Shown here: positions 7,173 to 14,099 of the stretch, one piece after another
Layout of the letters: each line of letters opens with the position of its first letter
Position numbering within the stretch: position 1 is the stretch's first letter
NCBI GenBank assembly: GCA_023457875.1
Contig: JAEXBC010000119.1
Location: 1-14,965 of the forward strand
Source: Bacillota bacterium
Lineage (GTDB): Bacteria; Bacillota; Clostridia; Lachnospirales; Cellulosilyticaceae
Direction: 5' to 3'
Length of the DNA: 14,965 bases
Position numbers and translations under genes: made by a program
The notes under the pieces: generated by a model
Database searches by the model: none
What the model saw: only the letters and a program-made list of their open reading frames with translations
Told to the model about the DNA's origin: nothing

Positions 7173-9292
7173 TAAAAGTGTAGTACACGACTTTTTATTT
7201 CTTGGGTTTTACCTTTATTCCAGAAATTATCACCTAAATAGCCACAAGTACGTCTAATGACATTCATCTTGTTTTGATCTTTGTTATGACAATTAGGGCA
7301 TTCCCATTCCAATTCATCATTAATCATGATTTCACCTTCATAGCCACATACATGGCAGTAATCTGATTTGGTATTAAACTCAGCATATTGAATATTATCA
7401 TAAATAAAAGGAATCATTTGTCTTAAGGCTTCTAAATTATGACGCATATTAGGAATCTCTACATAAGAGATGCAGCCTCCAGTAGATATAGACTGGAACT
7501 GACTTTCAAAACGGAGCTTACTAAAAGCATCTATTTCTTCTCTTACATCAACATGATAACTATTCGTATAATACCCTTTATCCGTTATATCTTCAATATC
7601 TCCAAACTTCATATGATCTATTTTTGCAAAACGATAGCAGAGTGACTCAGCAGGGCTACCATACAATCCAAAACCTAGGCCTGTTTCCTTTTTCCATTTA
7701 TCTGTAGCTTCCCTTAGCCTACGCATAACACGAACTGCAAAGGCTTCTCCCTTTGGATCTGTATGGGATACGCCTGTCATTAGCTTTGTGAGTTCATATA
7801 AGCCAATATAACCTAATGAAATCGTGGAATAGCCATCCATAAGTAACTTATCAATTGGTTCACCCTGTTTTAGTCTCGCTATTGCTCCATGCTGCCAATG
7901 AACGGGTGAACTATCAGACAAGGTGCCCTTTAATGCCTCATGACGACACATAAGGGCTTCAAAACATAAATTCAAGCGGTTATCAAGAAGTTCCCAAAAA
8001 CTTGCCTCGTCCTTATCTGCTATGATTCCAATCTGAGGAAGATTTAAACTAACAACCCCTTGATTAAAACGTCCTTCAAATTTATATTCTCCTTTTTCAT
8101 CTTTCCATGGAGATAAGAAGCTACGGCATCCCATACATGAGAACACATTGCCCTCATAGATTTTTTTCATCTCTTTTGCAGATATGTAGTCAGGATATAA
8201 TCTTTTTGCACTACATGCCACCGCCAGTTCCGTTATCTCATCGTACTTGCCACCTTTTAATATATTATGATCATGTAGTACATAGATTAGTTTTGGAAAG
8301 GCCGGTGTTGTAAAGACGCCTTTTTCATTCTTAATGCCCTTTAAGCGTTGTTTAAGAATTTCTCTTACAATGCTTGCAACCTCCACCACATATTCATCAT
8401 CTTCTTCAATATTTAAAAACAACGTCACAAAAGGACTTTGCCCATTTGTAGTCATCAAGGTATTAATCTGATACTGAATCGTTTGTACCCCTGCTTCAAG
8501 TTCCTTTTGTAAAAGGACATTGGCTATTTCTTCTCTATTTGCTTCATCGGGTATGCTTTCTTTTAGTAATTCTAAATATTTATTCTTACTTCTTCTTAAG
8601 TACTTTCCTAAATGTCTAATATCAACGGATTGTCCGCCATATTGATTACTAGCTACTTGCGCAATAATCTGGGTCATTACCGTACAAGCCACCTGAAAGC
8701 TTTTAGGTGATTCAATCATACGCTTATTAATAACGGTTCCATTGTCAAGCATATCTCCAATATTAATCAGACAACAGTTAAAGATGGATTGCATAAAATA
8801 ATCCATATCATGAAAATGCAAAATGCCTTCATCATGGGCTTGCACAATACGTGCAGGTAATTTTTTTCGTCTCGTAATATCCTTTGACACTTCTCCAGCA
8901 ATTAAATCTCGCTGTGTGGATGCCATCATCGCATTTTTATTAGAGTTTTCCTTCATGACCTCTTCGTTAGTCATTTCAATAAGACCTAAAATGCTATGGT
9001 CAGTGGTATTGATTTCTCTTTTGAAAGCTTGAATGGAACGATATCCTTCATAAGCCCTAGCTGTTAATTCATGACCATTTTCAATAAGTTTTAAATAGAC
9101 ATAGGTTTCAATTTGGAAGATGGTGGGTTTTCCACCAAGCTTAGCGCAAATCTCTTTAATTTCATGAGCAATTTTTTCTGCTACAGCTTCATCTACAATA
9201 CCACTTCCATATTTCATTGCTTTAAGAATCGCTGCCTCGATTTTTGTTTGATCAAATCCAACAACTGTACCATCTCTCTTGATAATCTCCAT
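7172..9292 (-). CDS. nrdD: Anaerobic ribonucleoside-triphosphate reductase (class III)
   Basis: A 706-aa oxygen-sensitive class III ribonucleotide reductase that converts NTPs to dNTPs with formate as reductant. Residues about 2-90 are an ATP-cone allosteric domain beginning MEIIKRDGTVVGF. The body carries the catalytic 10-stranded barrel, including the cysteines of FSCMGCRSF (C386, C389). Near the C-terminus four cysteines, C646, C649, C665 and C668, form the CxxC pairs of the zinc site, and RRTCGYLGD at 680-688 holds the glycyl radical residue, G684 by family homology. Nothing is missing. An AGGGGG ribosome site lies about 12 bases upstream of the ATG, a somewhat long gap. It is last in the nrdG-dut-nrdD operon, 48 bp after dut. 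It needs an NrdG activase to work, which makes the stop codon in the adjacent nrdG notable. Confidence 0.97.
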   Translation of the reverse strand: MEIIKRDGTVVGFDQTKIEAAILKAMKYGSGIVDEAVAEKIAHEIKEICAKLGGKPTIFQIETYVYLKLIENGHELTARAYEGYRSIQAFKREINTTDHSILGLIEMTNEEVMKENSNKNAMMASTQRDLIAGEVSKDITRRKKLPARIVQAHDEGILHFHDMDYFMQSIFNCCLINIGDMLDNGTVINKRMIESPKSFQVACTVMTQIIAQVASNQYGGQSVDIRHLGKYLRRSKNKYLELLKESIPDEANREEIANVLLQKELEAGVQTIQYQINTLMTTNGQSPFVTLFLNIEEDDEYVVEVASIVREILKQRLKGIKNEKGVFTTPAFPKLIYVLHDHNILKGGKYDEITELAVACSAKRLYPDYISAKEMKKIYEGNVFSCMGCRSFLSPWKDEKGEYKFEGRFNQGVVSLNLPQIGIIADKDEASFWELLDNRLNLCFEALMCRHEALKGTLSDSSPVHWQHGAIARLKQGEPIDKLLMDGYSTISLGYIGLYELTKLMTGVSHTDPKGEAFAVRVMRRLREATDKWKKETGLGFGLYGSPAESLCYRFAKIDHMKFGDIEDITDKGYYTNSYHVDVREEIDAFSKLRFESQFQSISTGGCISYVEIPNMRHNLEALRQMIPFIYDNIQYAEFNTKSDYCHVCGYEGEIMINDELEWECPNCHNKDQNKMNVIRRTCGYLGDNFWNKGKTQEIKSRVLHF

Positions 9293-9340
9293 AGTATAAT
9301 GTTGCCCCCTTTTACGCCATTAATAATTTATAAAAGACCT

Positions 9341-9838
9341 TTACTTTCCAGATGAACCTAAGCGACCTACTCCTCTTTCAGACTCAAACTTCAGTAATTC
9401 CTCGTAACTCATTTCTGTCACTTCAAGTTGTGGTACCTCTACCATGACACATTGACTAATTGCCTTTTCGTATGGATAAATGATACATTCTCCAAACTCT
9501 TTTGGCTGCTTTGCTTCAGCTTTCATAATCACTAGAGGAACCTTATTGTGATTGGTAATGGGTATAAACCATTCTCCACGATAACCAGAATCCACAACAC
9601 CTGCTCTTTGCCCCATTCCCTTGGTACCCGTTGAACCACGTTCCTTTAAGATAGCTACATATGCACTTGAAAAAGCTGATGCCAATCCAGTTGGAATCAA
9701 CTCTGTTTCATGTGGCATAATGATACGATAATCCTCTTTAAAACATGGGTAAATATCAAATGCGCCGTCCTCCTTCCTTTTGGAAGGAATGATCGCCCTT
9801 TCATTTACCTTTGCAAAATAAATCCTTTGTGCATTCAT
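9341..9838 (-). CDS. dut: dUTP diphosphatase, trimeric family
   Basis: A 165-aa cytoplasmic enzyme of the homotrimeric dUTPase fold, hydrolysing dUTP to dUMP and pyrophosphate, which keeps uracil out of DNA and feeds dTMP synthesis. All five family motifs are present: motif 1 GAFDIY (25-30), motif 2 RGSTGTKG (67-74), motif 3 AGVVDSGYRGEW (79-90, catalytic D83), motif 4 with Q129, and motif 5 RGVGRLGSSG (155-164). In motif 5 the usual GGFGSTG is GRLGSS, so the aromatic residue that stacks on uracil is L160; related dCTP deaminase-dUTPases are an alternative, but motif 3 favours dUTPase. The start is six bases after the nrdG stop and ten bases after GGAG, so the genes are probably translationally coupled. 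It sits between nrdG and nrdD, a sensible placement for dNTP supply. Confidence 0.88.
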   Translation of the reverse strand: MNAQRIYFAKVNERAIIPSKRKEDGAFDIYPCFKEDYRIIMPHETELIPTGLASAFSSAYVAILKERGSTGTKGMGQRAGVVDSGYRGEWFIPITNHNKVPLVIMKAEAKQPKEFGECIIYPYEKAISQCVMVEVPQLEVTEMSYEELLKFESERGVGRLGSSGK

Positions 9839-9844
9839 TACTCA

Positions 9845-10357
9845 TTAACTCCTTTTTTCTAGACTATAAAGCACTACTTCTCCCTTTTGAAGAGAAGCCT
9901 CTATATCAATGATGCGTTGATTCTTACTTCCTCTAAATCTTAACTGAATATCCTTCAGCTCCTCTACAAATAAACCATCTACCAAGACATCGCACATTTT
10001 CAATATTTGAAAGCGCTTTTCATGGGCTAGAATCTCTTCATAAGTATAGCCTGAATAAATCCATATGTCATGAGTTGTCTCCCGCTTGATACGGGTAATT
10101 AAATCTAATAGTTGGTTATCTTTAATTTGCTGCATAGGTTCTCCGCCTAAAAAAGTTACACCGTGTACATTCTCATCTTTTAGGTAGTTCATAAACTTTT
10201 CTTCGGCAGTTTCATCCCATGGCTTACCATAATAAAAATCTTGATAGGCCTCATTAAAGCATCCTTCGCAATGGTGGGTACAACCAGATACAAATAATGT
10301 GGCTCAAATACCTATCCCATTTGCTATATCAAATTTTCGCATTTGTGCATAATACAT
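9845..10357 (-). pseudogene. nrdG: Anaerobic RNR activating protein, with in-frame stop
   Basis: Reading from ATG 10357-10355 (AGAGG ribosome site eight bases upstream) gives a 170-codon radical SAM activase, the normal NrdG length, but codon 18 is TGA (10306-10304). Upstream is MYYAQMRKFDIANGIGI; the same frame then continues ATLFVSGCTHHCEGCF, with the 4Fe-4S motif CxxxCxxC at C26, C30 and C33. Further family marks follow: LGGEP, WIYSGYT, CDVLVDG and LRFRGSKNQRIID. Only one codon breaks the gene; the residue there is normally R or G, so CGA or GGA to TGA is a single change. A product restarted at internal Met56 (10192-10190) would lack the iron-sulfur motif and could not activate NrdD. It is first in the operon with dut and nrdD. 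Options are a recent nonsense mutation, a sequence error, or readthrough. Confidence 0.88.
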
Positions 10358-10387
10358 ATTTTTGCCTCTTTCTACCATTTGCTGATT

Positions 10388-10420
10388 TTATTCAAAAGAC
10401 ATAGGCTATGGTATGAATAA
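10388..10420 (-). other. Stem-loop in the predicted nrd operon leader
   Basis: TTATTCA (10388-10394) pairs with TGAATAA (10414-10420), and inside lies the near-palindrome CATAGGCTATG (10400-10410). It falls between the predicted transcription start (about 10430) and the nrdG ATG. It has no T tract, so it is not an obvious terminator; it could be leader structure or an operator. No NrdR-box consensus was found here. Confidence 0.35.
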
Positions 10421-10436
10421 GCTTGCTTGTTTAAAA

Positions 10437-10465
10437 AATATACCATTTAAATTCCATTTTGTCTA
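10437..10465 (-). promoter_or_regulatory. Putative promoter of the nrdG-dut-nrdD operon
   Basis: On the minus strand TAGACA (10465-10460) and TATATT (10442-10437) are exactly 17 bases apart, each matching five of six sigma-A consensus bases. The implied start near 10430 leaves a leader of about 72 bases before nrdG. Confidence 0.55.
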
Positions 10466-10626
10466 TTAGCCACTCTCACCTAAAAAAACACATTATTTTG
10501 GGTATTGACATCTTTTATCCCCATTAATAGGGCATCTAGACCAAATCACATGGGTAAAATTAATCTAATAAAGTCAGCTAATGAAATCTCCTTTTCATGT
10601 AATCTGAAGAAGTCTATCATTTTTGC

Positions 10627-10656
10627 TTGACATAGACTATAATTACATATGATAAT
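10627..10656 (+). promoter_or_regulatory. Putative promoter of prfC
   Basis: Perfect -35 TTGACA (10627-10632), 18-base spacer and GATAAT (10651-10656, five of six). An inverted repeat AGTCTAT (10611-10617) and ATAGACT (10632-10638) brackets the -35, which could be an operator. Confidence 0.55.
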
Positions 10657-10704
10657 TATATGTCGAACTTATGAATAATTAAAATGTAAATAAGGATGGT
10701 TAAT

Positions 10705-12315
10705 ATGTCATTAGAAACTTTAGATCCTATCGATGAAATAAAAAGACGTAGAACCTTTGCCATTATCTCTCACCCAGATGCTGGTAAAACTACGCTTACA
10801 GAAAAATTCCTTCTTTATGGAGGAGCAATCCGTGAAGCAGGTTCTGTTAAATCGAGACGTTCACAAAAACATGCTGTATCTGACTGGATGGAAATTGAAA
10901 AGCAAAGAGGAATCTCTGTCACCTCCAGTGTGCTTCAATTTAATTATCACAATTTTTGTATCAATATCTTAGATACACCAGGACATCAGGACTTTAGTGA
11001 AGATACTTACCGTACCTTAGTGGCTGCTGATAGTGCCGTCATGGTTATTGATGCTGCTAAGGGTGTTGAAGAGCAAACAAAGAAGTTATTTAAAGTATGT
11101 AAAATGCGTGGAATTCCTATTTTTACATTTATCAATAAAATGGATGCACATGGCAAAGATCCCTTTGAACTAATCGAAGAATTAGAAAGTGTATTAGGTA
11201 TTCGTTCTTATCCTATGGACTGGCCCATTGGTAGTGGTAAAGAATTTAAAGGCGTCTATAATCGTCAAAAAAAGCAAATCGAACTTTTTGACGAAGGAAA
11301 TCATGGTGAATCGATTGTTGGGACAGTGAAAGGTGAAGTAAATGATCCAAAGCTTAGGGAACTTTTAGGGGATTACCTACACGATAAACTCCTTGAAGAT
11401 ACAGAGCTTCTTGATGTAGCTGGTGATGACTATAACCTTGACAAAATATTAGCTGGTGAACTCACCCCTGTATTTTTCGGTAGTGCGCTCACTAACTTTG
11501 GTGTAGAACCCTTTCTAGAAGCTTTCTTAGACATCACAACACCACCTTTGCCTCGACAAAGTAATTTAGGTGCTATTGAGACAACAGCCCCCTATTTTTC
11601 TGGTTTTATCTTTAAAATCCAAGCTAATATGAATTCTGCACACCGAGATCGTATTGCTTTTTTACGTATTTGCTCAGGTGTTTTTGAGAAAGGCATGATG
11701 GTTAATCACGTTCAAAAAGGGAAAAAAATAAAACTTGCTCAACCTCAGCAATTTTTAGCACAAGACCGTGCAACTGTTGATGTTGCCTATCCTGGTGATA
11801 TCATAGGCATTCATGACCCAGGGATTTTTAATATTGGCGATACCCTTTGTAGTAATAACCTAAACCTTTATTATGAAGGTATTCCTCAATTTGCACCAGA
11901 GCACTTTATGCGTATTTCAACGGTTAATGCACTAAAAAGAAAACAATTTCTAAAAGGTATCTTACAACTTGCTGAAGAAGGTTCTATTCAAGTGTTCAGA
12001 CCACATCTAACAGGTACAGAAGAACTTATCGTCGGCGTCGTTGGTGTCCTTCAGTTCGAAGTACTTGAATATCGCCTAAAAAATGAATATGGCGTAGAAA
12101 TTAGAATGCAGCGCCTACCCTATCGTTTCATTCGTTGGATTGAAGCGAAAAACTTTAGCTATGACACCTTCAAGGGTTCCATGGACTCTACACTTGTGGA
12201 AACCTCTGAAGGAGAACCTGTTTTGCTTTGTGAATTTGAGTGGTCTATTCGTCAAATTCAAGAACGCAATACAGATGTTGTTTTGAGAGAGACCTATTTA
12301 AAACCTGCTCAGTAA
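10705..12315 (+). CDS. prfC: Peptide chain release factor 3 (RF3)
   Basis: A translational GTPase of 536 aa (E. coli RF3 is about 529) that recycles RF1 and RF2 from the ribosome after peptide release. The GTPase motifs are complete, numbered from the chosen start: P-loop HPDAGKTT (23-30), the G2 region with RGISVTSS (68-75), DTPGHQD (90-96) and NKMD (144-147). The SHPDAGKTT form of the P-loop and the domain II-III sequence separate it from EF-G. I chose ATG 10705 rather than the in-frame ATG 10696, because 10696 lies inside the ribosome site AAGGATGG and 10705 is correctly spaced from it; the longer form would add three residues. It is monocistronic, with its own promoter and a strong downstream hairpin. 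Confidence 0.96.
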   Translation: MSLETLDPIDEIKRRRTFAIISHPDAGKTTLTEKFLLYGGAIREAGSVKSRRSQKHAVSDWMEIEKQRGISVTSSVLQFNYHNFCINILDTPGHQDFSEDTYRTLVAADSAVMVIDAAKGVEEQTKKLFKVCKMRGIPIFTFINKMDAHGKDPFELIEELESVLGIRSYPMDWPIGSGKEFKGVYNRQKKQIELFDEGNHGESIVGTVKGEVNDPKLRELLGDYLHDKLLEDTELLDVAGDDYNLDKILAGELTPVFFGSALTNFGVEPFLEAFLDITTPPLPRQSNLGAIETTAPYFSGFIFKIQANMNSAHRDRIAFLRICSGVFEKGMMVNHVQKGKKIKLAQPQQFLAQDRATVDVAYPGDIIGIHDPGIFNIGDTLCSNNLNLYYEGIPQFAPEHFMRISTVNALKRKQFLKGILQLAEEGSIQVFRPHLTGTEELIVGVVGVLQFEVLEYRLKNEYGVEIRMQRLPYRFIRWIEAKNFSYDTFKGSMDSTLVETSEGEPVLLCEFEWSIRQIQERNTDVVLRETYLKPAQ

Positions 12316-12329
12316 CCCTTCTTTTACTT

Positions 12330-12370
12330 AAAGAGGCATATGCTATTGATGAAATAGCTTATGCCTCTTT
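12330..12370 (+). terminator. Terminator after prfC
   Basis: AAAGAGGCATA (12330-12340) pairs with TATGCCTCTTT (12360-12370); after one T-T mismatch GCTATT pairs with AATAGC around loop GATGA. The T-rich run that follows is interrupted but adequate. Confidence 0.8.
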
Positions 12371-12467
12371 AGTAATTTTAATTATCTTTTCTAACTATTT
12401 TTATATATTACTTATTCCAATCATGCCCTCAATATACTTGCTAATGAGAATTATGCAAGCATCCCCC

Positions 12468-12495
12468 TTGCTATTCTTTTAATTTATGATAAAAT
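12468..12495 (+). promoter_or_regulatory. Putative promoter of the 12561 gene
   Basis: TTGCTA (12468-12473), 16-base spacer and TAAAAT (12490-12495), the -10 preceded by TG in the extended form TGnTAnAAT. The implied leader is about 60 bases and the gene has AAAGGTGG just before its ATG. The rest of 12371-12560 shows nothing else recognisable. Confidence 0.5.
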
Positions 12496-12560
12496 GGAAA
12501 AAAGTTATGATTTCAGATAATTGATTACTTTGTAAGATTCCAAAAGATAAAGGTGGCTCT

Positions 12561-13667
12561 ATGCAAGCAATTATAAATGAATTAAAAAGGAACGAACTTC
12601 TTACTTCATCACATATTGTAAAGCTTCATGACATGATTAACAAAAACTACCCTACTTCTTCAAAACAAGAATGTGCAGTTATTTTTGCAAAGAATATTCA
12701 TCAAATTATCGATCATACCCTTCTTCCCTTTGACAAAACCCATCAAATCACAATTAAGCAGCACTTACTTCCTCTTGTTGTTAACAAAGAGAACTTTTCA
12801 ATAAGTGCCTATGATATATTTGAAACCTGCGTTTTCCTTCATTTTACTGAAGAAAGCACATTGCCTCACTTAACAAACTGGATTAATACCTATCAAAACA
12901 AGCTTCTTACAAAGGAGCAGGTTTGTCATTTGAGTACGCTTGTGCAGCTTCCTACACTTTCATCACCTAAAAATGAAAAGGAGGTTCCTTCTTCAACTCC
13001 TATTCATACGGATTTACCCATGGCTAGTCCATCCATCTATCATCAATTAGTTGATTTTCTTCGCCCAAAATGGATTTATCTAGTCTTAAGTATAGCCGCA
13101 GTTAGCGTAGTACTTTCACTAACGTACAAAACCTATTTTATTCCAAATACAACAGATACCTTTAACGCGTCTTTTAATACAGATAGTGCGACCTTCCCTA
13201 TTTGTATTACACTTACACAAAAGGCGAATCATTTACAGCCTCATTTGCAATATAAAAAAATCGATTGCGTCGCCCTACAACTTTGGCTAAACAATCGAAA
13301 TTCTCTACTAGCACAAGAACCTTATTTTAGTGAGATTATCTCTACCTCAAAGGATTACAATATCAATCCACTCTTGCTATTTGCTATTACAGGCCAAGAG
13401 CAAGGTTTTGTTCCAAAGGATCATGCTAGAGCACTAGAAATAGCACAAAATCCTTTTAATGTATACGGTAGCTGGAAAAATTACAATACCACCCTTAAGG
13501 ACTCCACCCGAATTGCGTCAAAAACCATTATCAACTTAAGCAAAGATTGTCCTGATTATGTGGATCCCATTCATTGGCTCAACAGGGAATATGCTGAAGA
13601 TCCAAATTGGCATAAAGGCGTATCTGCTTTACTTAAAGAATTAGAAGAAGTCACAGCACTACCTTAG
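12561..13667 (+). CDS. Single-pass membrane protein, lysozyme-like C-terminus
   Basis: A 368-aa protein. Residues 1-130 are a helical, cytoplasmic-looking region I do not recognise; 131-160 is a Pro/Ser/Thr-rich linker; about 171-188 is a hydrophobic membrane helix after a basic RPK; the remainder should lie outside. Residues about 253-365 resemble the lysozyme/glucosaminidase-like fold: INPLLLFAITGQEQGF (268-283) has E280 at the position of the catalytic glutamate, and NPFNVYGSW (297-305) matches the NPFG-type motif that follows in those enzymes. A role in cutting peptidoglycan is therefore inferred, though the similarity is weak and the domain could be inactive. C215, C236 and C330 are in the outer part. 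AAAGGTGG precedes the ATG. Its stop lies four bases from the stop of the convergent membrane-protein gene. Confidence 0.75.
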   Translation: MQAIINELKRNELLTSSHIVKLHDMINKNYPTSSKQECAVIFAKNIHQIIDHTLLPFDKTHQITIKQHLLPLVVNKENFSISAYDIFETCVFLHFTEESTLPHLTNWINTYQNKLLTKEQVCHLSTLVQLPTLSSPKNEKEVPSSTPIHTDLPMASPSIYHQLVDFLRPKWIYLVLSIAAVSVVLSLTYKTYFIPNTTDTFNASFNTDSATFPICITLTQKANHLQPHLQYKKIDCVALQLWLNNRNSLLAQEPYFSEIISTSKDYNINPLLLFAITGQEQGFVPKDHARALEIAQNPFNVYGSWKNYNTTLKDSTRIASKTIINLSKDCPDYVDPIHWLNREYAEDPNWHKGVSALLKELEEVTALP

Positions 13668-13671
13668 CCTA

Positions 13672-13887
13672 CTAAAAAATACCCTTTAGGATAATCAACA
13701 GCCCAAATATACAGGCAATCACACCTATAGGTAAGGCAAAAATGGTGACACAAAGTACAATACCAACTATCAATAAAGCAATACCAAAAATAACAGCTAG
13801 TAGCTTGCCTAATACGATAAAAAGCAGTCCAACTAATCCCCAAACCAATACAAAGGGTAAACTTATAATCCCTAATAACAAACTCAT
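13672..13887 (-). CDS. Small hydrophobic membrane protein
   Basis: A 71-aa protein, nearly all hydrophobic, predicted to form two or three membrane helices (about 3-27, 29-49 and 52-69). I chose ATG 13887-13885: AAGGAG lies ten bases upstream, whereas the in-frame ATG at 13929 has no ribosome site and lies upstream of the likely -10 TATAAT. A motif LP-x8-GLL occurs twice (from L10-P11 and from L52-P53), suggesting an internal duplication or a repeated helix-hairpin design. I do not recognise the family. Its promoter region carries a perfect 12-bp inverted repeat, so it may be specifically regulated. Confidence 0.65.
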   Translation of the reverse strand: MSLLLGIISLPFVLVWGLVGLLFIVLGKLLAVIFGIALLIVGIVLCVTIFALPIGVIACIFGLLIILKGIF

Positions 13888-13914
13888 CTTACTCACTCTC
13901 CTTTTTCTTGCTTT

Positions 13915-13989
13915 ATTATATGATATCATCTTATCAGTTAGATTGCATTTTTCCCTAAAACTCTGATGAAATTTTAATGATAAGATGAT
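13915..13989 (-). promoter_or_regulatory. Promoter with 12-bp inverted repeat
   Basis: The minus-strand -10 TATAAT is at 13920-13915, about 20 bases before the ribosome site; no good -35 is seen. Just upstream, ATCATCTTATCA (13925-13936) is repeated inverted and without mismatch at 13978-13989, with 41 bases between arms. The near arm occupies the spacer of the promoter, as an operator would. Confidence 0.5.
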
Positions 13990-14050
13990 TAAAACTTGAT
14001 GAGAGAGTGATTTTATTCCTTATGTAAGGATTACCCAGTAATATATTTCT

Positions 14051-14092
14051 AGCAGATATAAAAAGCCTGTCCATTAAGCTTTTATATCTGCT
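14051..14092. terminator. Hairpin after the 14100-14534 gene
   Basis: AGCAGATATAAAAAGC (14051-14066) pairs with GCTTTTATATCTGCT (14078-14092) with one bulged A. It lies eight bases beyond the minus-strand stop codon. The T-rich tail is better on the plus strand, so its action as a minus-strand terminator is likely but not certain. Confidence 0.55.
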
Positions 14093-14099
14093 ATTTATT

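Larger units (their letters stand above)
10358..10704. other. Divergent intergenic region, nrdG / prfC
   Basis: A gap of 347 bases between divergent genes. It holds the nrd leader and promoter on the left and the prfC promoter on the right. The middle (about 10466-10610) shows no convincing open reading frame with a ribosome site and no tRNA; a small hairpin ATGAAA/TTTCAT near 10580-10597 is the only structure I noticed there. Confidence 0.6.

Noticed and set aside
9845..10192. A 115-aa gene starting at Met56 of nrdG
   Set aside because: It is the downstream part of nrdG in the same frame after the TGA. It has no iron-sulfur motif and no good ribosome site, so it is annotated as part of the broken gene.
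10270..10306. Selenocysteine insertion at the nrdG TGA
   Set aside because: Only a three-pair GGU/ACC mini-hairpin lies about 20 bases downstream, not a convincing bacterial SECIS, and the family has Arg or Gly here, not Cys.
10662..10675. Possible second LexA box before prfC (CGAAC half-site)
   Set aside because: The second half reads GAATA rather than GTTCG, so the palindrome fails.
10696..10704. Upstream ATG of prfC
   Set aside because: It lies inside the AAGGATGG ribosome site; the ATG at 10705 is correctly spaced.
12240..12482. 80-aa plus-strand frame overlapping the prfC end and its terminator
   Set aside because: It overlaps prfC in another frame, runs through the terminator hairpin, and has no ribosome site.
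13742..13966. 74-aa plus-strand frame opposite the small membrane protein
   Set aside because: It is the complement of the real minus-strand gene, with a low-complexity product and no ribosome site.
14018..14029. Palindrome CCTTATGTAAGG
   Set aside because: Short and isolated, with no promoter or gene start around it that would give it a role.
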